This document shows positions 47,111 through 58,499 of a stretch of 64,000 nt of DNA, in pieces (position 1 is the first letter of the stretch; each line of letters starts with the position of its first letter). Source of the stretch: Antedon mediterranea. Taxonomy: Eukaryota > Echinodermata > Crinoidea > Comatulida > Antedonidae. The position numbers and the translations under genes were made by a program. The DNA is taken from contig NC_092679.1 of assembly GCF_964355755.1 (NCBI RefSeq), forward strand, positions 10,532,932-10,596,931, given 5' to 3'. The notes under the pieces were generated by a model. It was not told the DNA's origin and searched no databases. It was given only the letters and a program-made list of their open reading frames with translations.

Positions 47111-47145
47111 AGCAGAGCTTTCGGGCAACACTAGCCCTTCATCAG
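47109..47145 (-). ncRNA. Hammerhead-ribozyme-like core, copy 2
   Basis: On the minus strand: CTGATGA (47145-47139), stem GGGC/GCCC, GAAA (47122-47119), GC-TCT-GC and TA. It is identical in the core to 29735-29771 although the sequence 5' to CTTGCA differs. It lies between the Penelope endonuclease and the terminal inverted module. Pairing of stem I is not evident. Confidence 0.5.
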
Positions 47146-47371
47146 TGCAAGTGAAGGAATTTGGATAACGTCATAGTATAAAGCTGGCAAGTGCTGCCTG
47201 GGTGGACAGGAATAAAAGAAATATAACAAAGGGAGCCAGGGTGGAGTCTGAATAAGAGTAGAAAACAAAGAAGGTAGCTTGGTAGAGATATAAACAATTT
47301 TGGAATGAGACTAAAAAACAGCTTAAATGGTGGTTAATATTGAAACTTAAATTTTGGTAGTCAATGGAATA

Positions 47372-47770
47372 ATTTTACCGATCTGGGAGTATGTTCCTAA
47401 TGTTAAGTCCAAAAGGTTTTGTGGTTTTAAGTAGTAATTCCCAGTGGTTTTCTTTGTCTTTGCGAGTTTTGTCGCTCCATTTGACATCGTGGTCTATTGC
47501 AATAACTCTGAAATTTGCAATCGAGTGACCAGCTGAATTAAAATGATCGGCTACAGGTTGATCAAGCTTTAATGTTTTGATATCTGATATGTGTTGTGTC
47601 ATTCTCATACGGAGAGTATTTTTTTGTTTCCCCGACGTACTGTTTGCCACAAACATTAGAGTATATGAGATAAATGACGTTTTTGGTTAGACAATTAATT
47701 GATTGTCTTATCCGAAAAATGCGGCCAGTTTGGTTATTCTTAATTTTTTCAGTAGCTACTAGAATCAACT
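47372..47770 (-). pseudogene. Penelope-like element GIY-YIG endonuclease relic
   Basis: The upper frame gives F-R-I-R-Q-S-I-N-C, then N-V-I-Y-L-I and K-Q-Y-V-G-E-T, the GIY-YIG core as found in Penelope elements. A frame change at about 47625 leads to M-T-Q-H-I-S-D-I-K, P-V-A-D-H-F-N, G-H-S-I and a C-terminus with F-G-L-N, stop near 47375. The reverse transcriptase is absent. The terminal modules and hammerhead-like core follow at 46690-47145. Frameshift and truncation make it non-functional. Confidence 0.85.
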
Positions 47771-47819
47771 AATGAACAAGTTATGATTGATCATATATAT
47801 ATGAAACGATAAAGATTTA

Positions 47820-48140
47820 TTCTGTGCCTGTGATGTTTATATATGAAAAAGTATCTCTCTGGAAATCCCGTTTCGTGAATAAAATACCGTACTGAAAGAT
47901 AAGGGCGTATCAATTTGATCTCTGGTGCGCGTGCGTACAATTGAGGGACAAGTGCTGTTTCGCTGCAGTGAGAGCTGTACGGGGCTGTACCACGCCGAGA
48001 GTGCTATCCTATCTAGTTTAAGCAATACAGTACCATGAAAGCCCCAGTGGTCTAATGGTTAGGACATCTGCATATCAAGCAGAAGTTTCCGGGTTCTAAT
48101 CTCGGTTTTGGCGACTTTTTCTCATTCTCACAGACTTCCT
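47820..48140 (+). mobile_element. tRNA-headed unit F, copy 2
   Basis: It repeats the unit at 29355-29650: TATCTCTCTGGAAATCCCG, GGGCGTATCAATTTGATC, CAATTGAGGGACAAGTGCTG and a tRNA-like head (about 48038-48112). In the head, TCTGC/GCAGA forms a perfect anticodon stem with ATC in the anticodon position, and CCGGG/CTCGG a T arm. The 3' end GCGACTTTTTCTCATTCTCAC also occurs inverted at 46667-46700. Confidence 0.65.
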
Positions 48141-48255
48141 CATATTTTATATTTAGATAATTCTATTTTGCCAAGCAACAAACAGACACACGCGATAGAT
48201 TACATAATTATACAATTCCTTATTCTAAATATTTTTTCCTGCCTAATTCGCATGT

Positions 48256-48273
48256 GGGGGGGGGGGGGGGGGA
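48256..48273 (+). repeat. Poly-G run
   Basis: An uninterrupted G tract of 16-18 bases in AT-rich sequence; a second lies near 17705-17718. Length may be unreliable in assembly. Confidence 0.8.
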
Positions 48274-48299
48274 GTAGAAAAAGCGCAGAATTTAAACCT

Positions 48300-48880
48300 T
48301 TATCAGAATATGTCGTAATAAGGTGATTTATAAAATGTTATGATTTATCATAAATTCTGAATTATAAGACATTTTTTAATGAAACTTGTTGAAAGTATAC
48401 CTAATAATATGGGGCAACTTGTGCTACGCAATAATTTACACGCGCACGCGTGTTTAAAATTTCAAATTGCGCAAAATTAGTTTGTAATCAAATTCGCGTA
48501 CATACAGGTTATTCTGAGCATTTAAAAATGTTCTCAATTTTTCTACAAAGCGTGGAAAAAAGCTTTCTGCAATTGATTTGGTTTTTCATACCTTCTTCAA
48601 TAGATTTCATTCATTTTGATGAACTTGAATTGCAAAAAAACGACGCACGTGCACATTAAATTTTAATAATCGTGTGCTAAAAAATGGGTAATTTAATGCA
48701 AATCTGTAAATAAATATACGTATTTTTAATCGATTATAGCTCCTTGTTGATGGCTGGTGACCCCCATTTTTTAAATTATTAGGGAAGATGATGAATTCAT
48801 GTGAAATGTGTACCTACCGGATGTTCTGAAGCACCATATGACCACTCGAATTTTTAAAATAGTATTTTTTCTCCTTTATA
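48300..48880 (+). mobile_element. Family A, partial copy
   Basis: Family blocks in the orientation of the 33724 copy: GTCGTAATAAGGTGA, ACACGCGCACGCGTGTTTAAA, then CTACCGGATGTTCTGAAGC and CATATGACCACTCG. Neither terminus is present. Confidence 0.55.
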
Positions 48881-48903
48881 CTATTGTATTGTAATAATAA
48901 CTA

Positions 48904-49205
48904 CTGTAGAGTAGCTTTGCGTCAGGGTATTAAGTAATTGGTCAGATGTTTTGCCCTACTCTGACGTAATTTGTACTTTATACTAAGTACATGAGAATAC
49001 TCAAGTAATTCTCGGGCGGGACTCAAACCCATGACCTCCCGATCACTAGAGATGGCGTTCATACCCCTAGACCACCGAGCTTGCGCTGATGGCTAGGGTT
49101 AGATTCGAGCCCAAGTAAGCAGCGGGATGAAACATCATCGGCTACCCCCAGGGTGTGCGGCTTGGTAGTTTTTATTTAACTGCACCAACAGGATTGTAGT
49201 TGTTA
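48904..49205 (-). mobile_element. tRNA-derived SINE G, copy 2
   Basis: Head at 49011-49079 with CTCGG/CCGAG stem and B box GGTTTGAGTCC; body with GCACCAACAGGATTGTAG as at 34766-35010. The left side carries AGTAGCTTTGCGTCAGGG, which recurs at 54094-54110 on the far side of the palindromic element. Confidence 0.7.
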
Positions 49206-51239
49206 ATAACTACAACTAGGCCTAGTCCATGGGCCAGACATTTTTTCGGTCTCAAATTGGTGGCAAATGCTATCATATATTTTTGGAAAGCTTAGCATGT
49301 CTACTTTTCAGAAATCCATGATAGCAATGCCAATTGTACAGCATAATAATCATTTTTAAAGATTATAACACCGCCTACGGAAAATATGCAACAAAAAATG
49401 TTAGGGTAAGTGAAAAGATTTGCATTTTTTTGATATCAGGTATTTAGTGTAATATAACTAATATCCAACAAATATTGACGCCATTAGAGGTCAGAAGGTC
49501 ATTGAACTTTAATAAAAAATGAAAAAAAATTTTTTTTTTTTTAATATTAACTTATAACTTTCAGTTAAAAAAAAAAAAAAATAGAATAGATATTATGCAA
49601 ACTGATGTTTTCATGAACATATAGACCCAATAAACAAGAAAATTGAAATTAAAGATTAACAAAAAAATGAATATGCTATGTATTATGAAGAAATGTGTTC
49701 GTTTTCAGTAATTTGTAATCGTTTGCAATTATGGGGTAGGGGGTAACATTTTTGTGAATAACTTACAATTTAATTAACAGATTTGCATTTTTCTGCTATC
49801 AGTATGTAGTGTATAGATTGCCTAATTGTAATATACTTTTTAAAAATGAATCCAACATTTATTGACAACTTTAGAGGTCAAAAGGTCACTGACCTTTAAT
49901 AAAAAATGCAATTTCTTCTAAATTAGCTTATAAATTTCAATTTTAAACACAAAAATACAAGATATCTTATGCCAACTAAAGTTTTCTTAAACCTATAGAC
50001 ACAATAAATAAGAAAATTGAATTTAACATTTTTTCCAAAAATTGAATATGCTGTGCATTATAAAGAAATGTGTTCGTCATTAATAATCGTTGACAATAAT
50101 GGGGTAGGAGGTAACATTTTTGCAAATAACTTAAGATTTAGTGAACAGATTTGCATTTTCATGTTATCATTATGTAGTGTATGGATTTCTTTATTGTAAT
50201 ATACTTTTTTAAAATGAAAGCAGCATCTATTGACGTCTTTAGAGTTCAAAAGGTCAATGACCTTTAATAAAAAATGCAATTTCTTCTAAATTAACTTATA
50301 CATTCCAATTTTAAACACAAACTTATAAGAGATCTTATGTTAATGTTTTCCTAAGCATATAGACACAATGAACAAAAAAATTGAAATTCAACAAACAAAT
50401 ATTCTGTGAATTCATGAAGACATTTTGTCGGCTAATAATAATTTGTTATTAAAAGTTATAGGGTAAGGGGTAACATTTTTTCTAATAACTTTGTATTTAG
50501 TGATCAAATTTGCATTTTTTGTATTAATATGTACTGTGTAAGTTGCCTAATTGTTATATTCATGTTAAAAAAACAAAACGTAACATATATTGACATCATT
50601 GTAGGTCAAAGGGTCATTGAACATTAACAAAAAATACAATTTCGTCCAAATTTAACATTAATAAAGTTTCAATTAAACACAAAAAGACAACACATCTAAT
50701 ACAAACTGGTGTTTTTTTTTCAAACCTATAAAGACAATGTACAAATACAGATTGAAGTTAAAGAATAAAAACAAATAAACATGTATAGGCCCTAACAATA
50801 TGAAGAATTTTGACCGTATTAGTAATTTGTAATCCTTAATCCTTAAAAATTATGGGGTAAGGGGTAACATTTTTGCTAATAACATTGAATTTATTGAACA
50901 TATTTTGTATTTCTTGGTAACAATAAGTAGGATACTGTATAAACTGTTTAATTAAAAATTGTTAATAACAAATGATGCAACATTTTGATCTCAAATAATA
51001 TTACCAATACTGGTTGTGTAGTTTTATTTAAAGCCTGTAGACAAATTGTTAAAGAAAATTTTAGTATTTAGTGTTGTTTTGGGGTACAAAATAACATTAT
51101 ACATGACTTGTTGGAGGGTAAACATTATTTATTTATTTGAAAAAAAAGAAATTAATGATTTTGTTTTAATATGAGGATATGGAGCTTTATAAAAACATTT
51201 ATTTCATCTTGAAATTGCAGGATGGATAAACTATTTTAG

Positions 51240-51365
51240 TCTCACTTAAGGCTTAAGGATTGCAGTTGAAAGAGTCGTGAGTTACAACCCTGGCACTAGG
51301 TCAGGATTGAACCCCGGACCTTGGGATTGGAAGGCAAGCACGTTAACCACCAAGCTACAGCTCCA
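51240..51365 (-). mobile_element. tRNA-derived SINE H (short)
   Basis: On the minus strand GGAGCTGTAGCTTGGTGG supplies an A box, and GGGGTTCAATCCTGAC a B box, about 35 bases apart. The anticodon arm is irregular. It is nested in the left arm of the palindrome and lacks an obvious long body. Confidence 0.55.
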
Positions 51366-53040
51366 CTACTTTTGATAGGGTATTTGGTTATTTTTTTAAA
51401 ACATATCCGGCTACTGTTTTTAGGCTATATAAATTGTTATTAGTTTACATATTGTACTTTAAAACAATTAATCGACTTATATAGTAATTTTAAAAATGAC
51501 ACTAGGGCCTACCAATTAAATTTGTATTTCATTTGTATTTAAAAGATATTCTTTCTATAAATGTTCATCTGACATTTTCTTTTATCTTGGTTTACAAAAA
51601 TGAATCAATAACAATATGTAAATGTTTCAGATCTGCATATCAGCTGCAGTTTAGCAATTCACACTTTCTAGGAATTATTTCTATTATATTACATCGTCAA
51701 ATTCCAGTAAAGCCTACATCATTTAAAAACAACTGGATATATATGGAAATCTTAAAAAGACATGATTTTGTTATCGCAAATTGAAGTATACTCTTGTGCA
51801 ATGTTCTTTGACATTTTGGAATGTGATACTTTGCAAGTTTCCCGATCTTTTAAAATGTTATGAAAAAGCTGACAAAAATACTAGAACCAAGTACACTGGT
51901 ACAGCACGTTATAGTCTTCAGTCCGTATTCTTTAGAGATGTGAAGGGCATCCAACAATGGATAGAAATACTATTTGGCTCAGTGGCGTCTGTGATAAATG
52001 AGGAAAATGTATAGTTTGCAAGGCAGTCTCTTCTGAAGATGTATCAGATATGATTTTCCTTCATGTGTAAATTGCATTGACTGGATCTTCTCACCTAACT
52101 TTAGGTGGTTGTGTCAGAGTTTTCCTCCAATATAATTGTTAATGTCCATGTCAATGTCTTTCTTGACACAATCTTTTGGGTCCTTTCCAGGAGTCCAGAA
52201 AATACAGAAACAGACTGAAGACCGTAACGTACTCCACCAGTGTTCTTGGTTAAACATCTTAATAGATATTAATGGTAACCTTTATCAAAATGGGGAAAAC
52301 TTACAACCACCTTCGACCATGCTAAGATACATGGCACATACTTCAAACTGCGATATGAAAACATAGAGATACCTAGTTCTTTCAAACATATGTGGAAGCT
52401 CCACTGGTCTCTGAGGATGTAGTGTAAATTTCCTAGAAAGTGTGAATTGCTGAACTGCAGCTAATATGAAAATCTAAACAAATTGACATATTAATGAGTT
52501 TGAATAAACTAACTGTTTTCTTTTAATCAAGATAAATGAAAATGTAATTGTCCTGTAATATTACAATTACCATAACAGTTTTGTTTTTAAAAAAAAAGAA
52601 AACCTCAATCTCATTTGCATTTGCAAACCAGATGAACATTTATAACCTTATAATATCTTATCATTTACAAATAAAAGATATAATTGTTAATCTAAGCAAT
52701 TTTCATTTCTATGATTACTATAGACAATTGAATGTTTTGATTATGTAAATTATAAAAAACAACTTACAACACAGAAGCTGGATATGTTTATTATTATCAA
52801 TATGTAATAACAATGAAACATCAAAGGTATTTTTATTATCCTCATATTTAATATTCATTTATTTTAATTAATAATAAATCAAATAATGTATACCCTCCAA
52901 AAAGTCATGCTTTATGTTAATAATTGTACCCCATAACAATACTAAATGGTGAATTTTTTTCTATAGGTTTAATAAAATAAAAACCACATAAATCTATTGG
53001 TAAAAACATTTAACTTTTATTATAAGCAATGAAACAGTTT

Positions 53041-53455
53041 CAGTTCAGTTCAGTTTAGCTGTATCATCCTCTGTCGGATGTAGCCCTCCTCATGCTTTTG
53101 CCAATCCCGTCTGTTCTGTGCTGTCCTTGCCCACATGATGCCTGCATACTTTGTAATGTCGTCCCTCCATCGCCGTTTCTGCCTTCCCCTTTTTCTTGTG
53201 CCGGTTCTTGGTTGCCATTCTGTCATACGTTTTGTCCACCTGTTGTCATCCCTTCTTGCCAGGTGTCCTGCCCAACGCCATTTTGCTTCTTTTATTTTGT
53301 TCATTATATCTTTGACTTTAGTCAATTTCCTTATTACTGTGTTTTTGATTTTATCCCTAATTGTCACTCCAAGCATCTGCCTTTCCATAGCTCTTTGTGC
53401 AGTGGTTAGTTTTTGTTCCAAAAATTTTGTTGTTGTCCATGTTTCACAACCATAA
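53041..53455 (-). mobile_element. RTE-type LINE 3' fragment with 10 bp target duplication
   Basis: On the minus strand, one open frame reads S-Y-G-C-E-T-W, then A-M-E-R-Q-M-L-G, W-R-W-A-G-H-L-A-R and W-R-D-D-I, the C-terminal pattern of RTE/BovB-group and related LINE proteins, and stops at about 53050. The insertion ends in a short (CTGAA)n tail. GAAACAGTTT occurs at 53031-53040 and 53456-53465 and brackets it exactly. The frame is intact for about 134 codons, so the insertion is fairly recent. Confidence 0.85.
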
Positions 53456-54184
53456 GAAACAGTTTATATACTACTTATTGGTACCAAGAAATGCAAAATC
53501 TGTTCGCTAAATTCAAAGTTATTAGCAAAAATGTTACCCCTTACCCCATAATTTGAATGATTACAAATTACTAATGCAGTCACAATTCTTAATATTATTA
53601 CACATGTTTATTTGTTTTTAATCTTTAACTTCAATTTCTTGTCCATTGCTTTTATAGGTTTAAAAAAAAAGAAGTTTGTATTAGATTTGTTGTATTTTTG
53701 TGTTAAATATGGAAACTTTATTAATGGTAAATTTGGATGAAATTGCATTTTGTTCAATGACCCTACAATGATGTTACGTTTTATTTTTTCAAATGAATAT
53801 AACAATTAAGCAACCTACACAGTACATATTAGTACCAAAAAAATGCAAATGTGATCACTAAATACAAAGTTATTAGGAAAAATGTAACCCCTTACCCTAA
53901 CAAATAACAATTAACAGACAAAATATCCTCATAAATTCACAAAATATTTGTTTGTTTAACTTCAATTTTCTTGTTCATTGTGTCTATATGTTTGGGAAAA
54001 CATTAACATAAGATCTCGTATATTTTTGTGTTAATTTAGAAGAAATTGCATTTTTGATTAAAGGTCATTGACCTTTGACCTCTAAAACTGTGGAGTAGCT
54101 TTGCATCAGGGTATTCTGTTGATTACACCTATATATGCCTACTTTTAGATATTTTAGTCACCAATTTATTTTCAAGTTAACTGC

Positions 54185-54497
54185 TCATTAATGAAAACAC
54201 TGAGAACATTTGTTTTTTTCTACTCTTTGAATGTCATCATTTTCTACATCATCAGCCTTTCTCTTAATACTAAATATAATAAAATTACATTTCTTTGAAT
54301 TTAATAATAATCTTTTAGATTTAAACCATTCACAAATATAAAATAATTGATTGTTGACAGTACGATATAATTCAAAGATGTCATCATTACTGTAAAATAT
54401 ATTTCTACCATCGGCATATAATATAAAGGACAAAAATGTTTTACAAATATCATTAACATATAAAATAAATAATAATGGTTCTAGTAGTACTCCACAC
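54185..54497 (-). pseudogene. LINE reverse transcriptase fragment (block B-C)
   Basis: From 54495 downwards one frame reads G-V-L-L-E-P-L-L-F-I-L-Y-V-N-D-I, then Y-A-D-G, where the second catalytic Asp of YADD is Gly. It continues with W-F-K-S and L-N-S-K-K-C-N-F-I-I-F. The PQGS of block B is deleted. The frame ends at about 54188. It is of the CR1/Jockey superfamily and inactive. Confidence 0.75.
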
Positions 54498-54859
54498 TAT
54501 GTTTAAAGAGGTTGTCACTTACGAGAGGCAGTGGTCGTTAAGAAATGTTTATTTAATATGGAACGCCGGGATTGCCCTTTTTGGCGGAGAAATGGCATTC
54601 AACAGCGACATTGAGCGTCAGCTACACCATCCGGCGACTTGTGCATAATAGTTTAGTTCCCTATGTATTTTCGTGTGCAAATCATGAGGAAAGTGTAAAC
54701 ATGGTGTTTTATGAATATTTGAACATGCTGGTTATAAAAACACAAAAAAACTCAAACAATTTATTTTTGACCTATGACATCAATTTGAATGTTTTTTTGT
54801 TTGCTTTTTTTACAAAATGTCCAAGGACCTTCAAAGGTTAAGCTGTTATCGTTGCGCAA

Positions 54860-55090
54860 TATAGTCGGCATACGATAATGCTCCGAATCCTTTAAGTCGC
54901 CAAATAAAAAAGTAGCCAAAAAAGTTATTCAACCGAAACAAAGTCGGCGCATTAAATTGCAGCTGAAATGAAAAAGAAGTTTTTTGAAAAAAAGTCGCCG
55001 AATGAAAAAGTAGCTAGCTGAAGCATAAAAAAGTCGCCGCTAAGTACCAAAGTCCGCAAAATGTTTAGGTCACCGAAAGAAATAGTGGTC
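54860..55090 (+). repeat. Degenerate AAGTCGCCGAA repeat
   Basis: Short irregular units of AAAAAGTCGCC, AAAGTAGCC and AAAGTCGGCG separated by A-rich spacers recur about ten times. No larger unit is seen. Confidence 0.5.
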
Positions 55091-55474
55091 ACTGCATTAA
55101 AAGGACGCCCAAAGTGGCACTCCCAGCATTTCATAATTTAACTATTAAAGCAAAAACAACTTGTTGAAGCTGGCGGTCAACGAAATCAAAACAACAACAG
55201 CGGTGACTTCTTCCGGCGGGTGGCCGATGACAATAACGGTGTCTAATATCGTGATAACTACCAATTCCTTATAAATACACATGTAGTTATCTTTTGAATA
55301 TTTTACATTAATTATGACACACCTATCCTTGACACTGATTACATATCATGTGCCCTGCATAAAATTTGATCCATGCAGGGTTTTTTGTGTGAATTAAATA
55401 ATTAATGTATTAAATTTGTAGAAGGAATACAATATTTATGTTAAAAGATGGATTCGTCTATTTAACACAGTTCA

Positions 55475-55630
55475 ATTCACATTTATTTACTCATCGTTTA
55501 TAAATACAGTTTCATAGCATAAATGATGGCAAGGATCCTGCATAGAGAAGTTTACACTTCTGTTTTCGCAGGACCCTTTTACATAAAAAACATAAAACAA
55601 TAAACACAACATAATAGATACAAAATAAAA
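55475..55630 (-). mobile_element. Possible LINE 3' tail
   Basis: On the minus strand the segment contains inverted AGGGTCCTGCGAAAACAGAAG and GCAGGATCC halves, and ends AAATAAATGTGAATTGAACTG, as for other truncated LINE tails here. No coding part. Confidence 0.35.
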
Positions 55631-57525
55631 AAAAAAACATTTCCTATATACATTTTAGAGTTGTTCATCATCAAAAAGCGATACTGTTTTTCTAACATGA
55701 TTATTTATACATTTTGTCTTAAAAAAGAAGATATTCAGTTTATTACTTCCAGTAACTTGGGTCGTTAAATACAACAGTGCATCTTTCCTCTCATGAAAAC
55801 ATTTTATCCATAAACATTAATTATTATTCACTGTCATTGCTTATAAATTGTCCACACCAACACCTTCCCAGTTTGGTTATTATCATGATCAGTGGTTACA
55901 TAGTTTTACAGCAAGCACTTTCTTTTACAACAAAAATATTTTTTATTTGATCTTGAAATGAATCCTTCATTTCATGTCAACTGAAAAATAAAGAATTAAA
56001 TAATGAAAAAAAGTAAGAATTTAGTAGTACTGTAGTAGTAATTTGTGGGAAATAATAAAAATAATTGGGAAAAAGTGTCAATTAATGAATAATGAGTGAA
56101 AATTTTTAGATAAGGTGATGTTTCTCTAGAAAAATGTGATTAAAATTATAACAAATATAAGAAAAAGAGAAGTATACTCTAAGAAATAATGATATCAGTA
56201 ATATTTTAAAACATTTTTAATTTTTAAATACGGGATTAATATGATATGAGTAATTTATAATAAACAATCATCAAACTATTTAAATTCAAATAGTGTACAT
56301 AATGTTTGCATACTGGTAAAAAACATTACATTCCTAGTTGAAAGCAATGTGGTAGTAATGGACATACAATAAGGATTATATTACGATGAGTTGTATGTAC
56401 TGTAATTAAATACAGTAGTAACAAATCATCTGTTGAAAACACAAGTTATTTGATATAGTATCAATGTTGTACTATTAATCCATAAATGAAACAATATCAA
56501 GTACAGTATAAAATATTAAAACCTTTTACTTAAAAAATAAATAACAATTCTTTCTAAAAGTTCTTATTTTTTTATTTTAACAATAGTTTAACTGAATAAT
56601 ATACTAGCAGATATACTAAAAATATTTTTTGCCTAATTGTAATTCAGTATGTTTTACTTAGTAAAATCAACATTTTTGATACATACTTTTTTAAATTGTG
56701 TGGCTTCTGGTTTAAATCAAAATATGAATTTGATACAAAATAATTGAATGCAAATATTAGAAATACACAAAAAAAATCCTGTTCGTAAAATGGTAGATCC
56801 GTCTGCCTACAGACAAAGGATAAAATTTGTTAACTAGTAGCTTCACTGAAAACACAATGATATGCCAGCACCAGGGCTTAAACCAGTAGTATTTATCAGT
56901 CATAAAATGAGAGCAGCACGTGTTGATGAAAATCTACTGTGCCTAGGGAGCCGTCCAACCAGAATGTATCAGTCAATAAGTAGTATCATTTGACCCAACT
57001 GCTGACCCAGTATGCATTCCAAAAGACTGCTGGCCTTATTTAGACTAGCAATCAGCAGGACACCACATCCTTAATGTATGCATACATCATCTTTATACTG
57101 ATGGTATTATATTTTCACAACAGCAGCCAGTTTTCAATTGTGAGGATACACACAGACACAAAACAGAACAAAACATTCTTCTATCTACACTACAATACAA
57201 CAACAAAAGTTAAATTATGCTTAATCATCAACATTCAATGTATGTTTGCTAATAAATATTATAATGGTTTACTAATTTAAAAATCCATAAGTATATTCAT
57301 GTATATGAGGCTAAATAGGATAACAATATTCTTAACATTTTAAGTATAAGGATATCTTTGCATGAGATGCATACAATATAAATGTTTGAAGACATGGTAT
57401 TACTATTAGTTTGACATTATTTTAAACAGGTTAAAAAATTCTTACAATGCACTATATATTTAACTTATTTAATGTAATGATGTAATGTATAATCATGAGA
57501 AACGTATTACTGATTTAGTTTTACT
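55631..57525. other. No gene seen
   Basis: AT-rich sequence; a slightly richer stretch at 56790-57060 shows no splice-bounded frame or known motif. Confidence 0.4.
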
Positions 57526-57839
57526 AGGGCCTGTTTTTGCTGACAATACCATATGGAATGTTAAACATTTGATTGTTATTATTTTGTGGGCGAGAATTAT
57601 ACCTAGAGACTCTAGAGAAACCATGGACCTATAATTAAGTATTGGTACGGTAGTAGGCCTAGATGTTTATTTTACAAATAATATAGCTTTACGTAAGACT
57701 TCCATAACTTGAACTGCGCTGTGGGTATGGATGACATGATTTTTAAAAAGCGATTACCAGATACCCTGAACATTTTCAGTTGCAACACGGTCAATTCTGT
57801 GGTTTGTGGTACTTTATTTTTTCAGCAGAAACAGACCCT
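57526..57839. mobile_element. MITE family D, short copy
   Basis: Inverted ends AGGGCCTGTTTTTGCTGAC (57526) and CAGCAGAAACAGACCCT (57823-57839) enclose 314 bases with no coding capacity. The ends match those of the element at 60901-61525. Confidence 0.6.
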
Positions 57840-58030
57840 TAGAATAATAATCGAACTGTTATCTACAATTTACCAAGCATTTGTTATTCTTTTTTACCAT
57901 TTTTCATATCTATTAGACTTTAGAAGATTTTATTTTATTATAAATGTTACATATTATTAAAACTAAAAATTAAAGGTGTCCCTCGAATAAGCACCTCCCT
58001 CAAATGAAATTTGTGGATAAATAACAATAA
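57840..58030 (+). repeat. Repeat C, copy 3 (partial)
   Basis: TTAGAATAATAATC, ACCAAGCATTTGTTATTC and TCCCTCGAATAAGCACCTCC follow the order of 8635-8850. The GAGC palindrome end is missing. Confidence 0.55.
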
Positions 58031-58499
58031 AATACAGTATTTATACCGAATTTCTATTTGTGTATCTTTTTCTTCCGCCAATAAAAATACTGTTTGACAC
58101 TCAATATACATAATAGTAAGGCAAGAAAAGAAGACAAGATGTAGGTAGTACAAGATGTAGGTAGTACAATATATAATAATACAAATTTACATAGTTTTTT
58201 GCAAATTGTTTTACTTCTGATAAATTATTTATAAAAAACTATTAATGAGATGTAATGTTTTACTGACTCATAGAAACATCAATAGTTACAAAATCCATAG
58301 GACCAAGAACAATAGTGTCACCATGGTGACATTGTGACTAGATGTTTTAAAATTACAAATTACTATAGCAATAAGTGGATTATAAAGCCATCTGGAAATT
58401 GGCCGATGAAACCAGACTGAAGATGTAAACCACTCACAAGTTTTATCAAGATAAAAGCAAGGCAATGTAACAACAGGACACAATCAGTTCCACAAGCCC

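Larger units (their letters stand above)
49206..54090. mobile_element. Giant imperfect palindrome with tandem subrepeats (foldback-like)
   Basis: The left arm (to about 52015) begins with four to five tandem units of 350-395 bases marked by GGGTAAGGGGTAACATTTT (near 49733, 50100, 50459, 50854). The right arm carries two inverted units (markers near 53532 and 53883). Between them, inverted similarity continues inwards: 51000-51170 with 52800-52960, 51645-51675 with 52424-52455, and 51890-51945 with 52205-52260. The turning point is about 52015-52120. Known: foldback elements, for example the sea urchin TU family, have long inverted ends of tandem subrepeats. No transposase was found. Nested: SINE H and an RTE fragment. 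Confidence 0.7.

Noticed and set aside
49380-50990. CRISPR-like regular spacing
   Set aside because: The units are whole 350-395 base tandem repeats, not short repeats with unique spacers, and the genome is eukaryotic.
51533-52366. Three consecutive plus-strand frames as a possible gene
   Set aside because: They fall on both arms of the palindrome, so the same sequence is read in opposite senses. No domain is recognised, though a decayed coding origin cannot be excluded.
53092-53455. Plus-strand frames of over 100 codons
   Set aside because: They are the antisense of the RTE fragment, whose minus frame has the recognised motifs.
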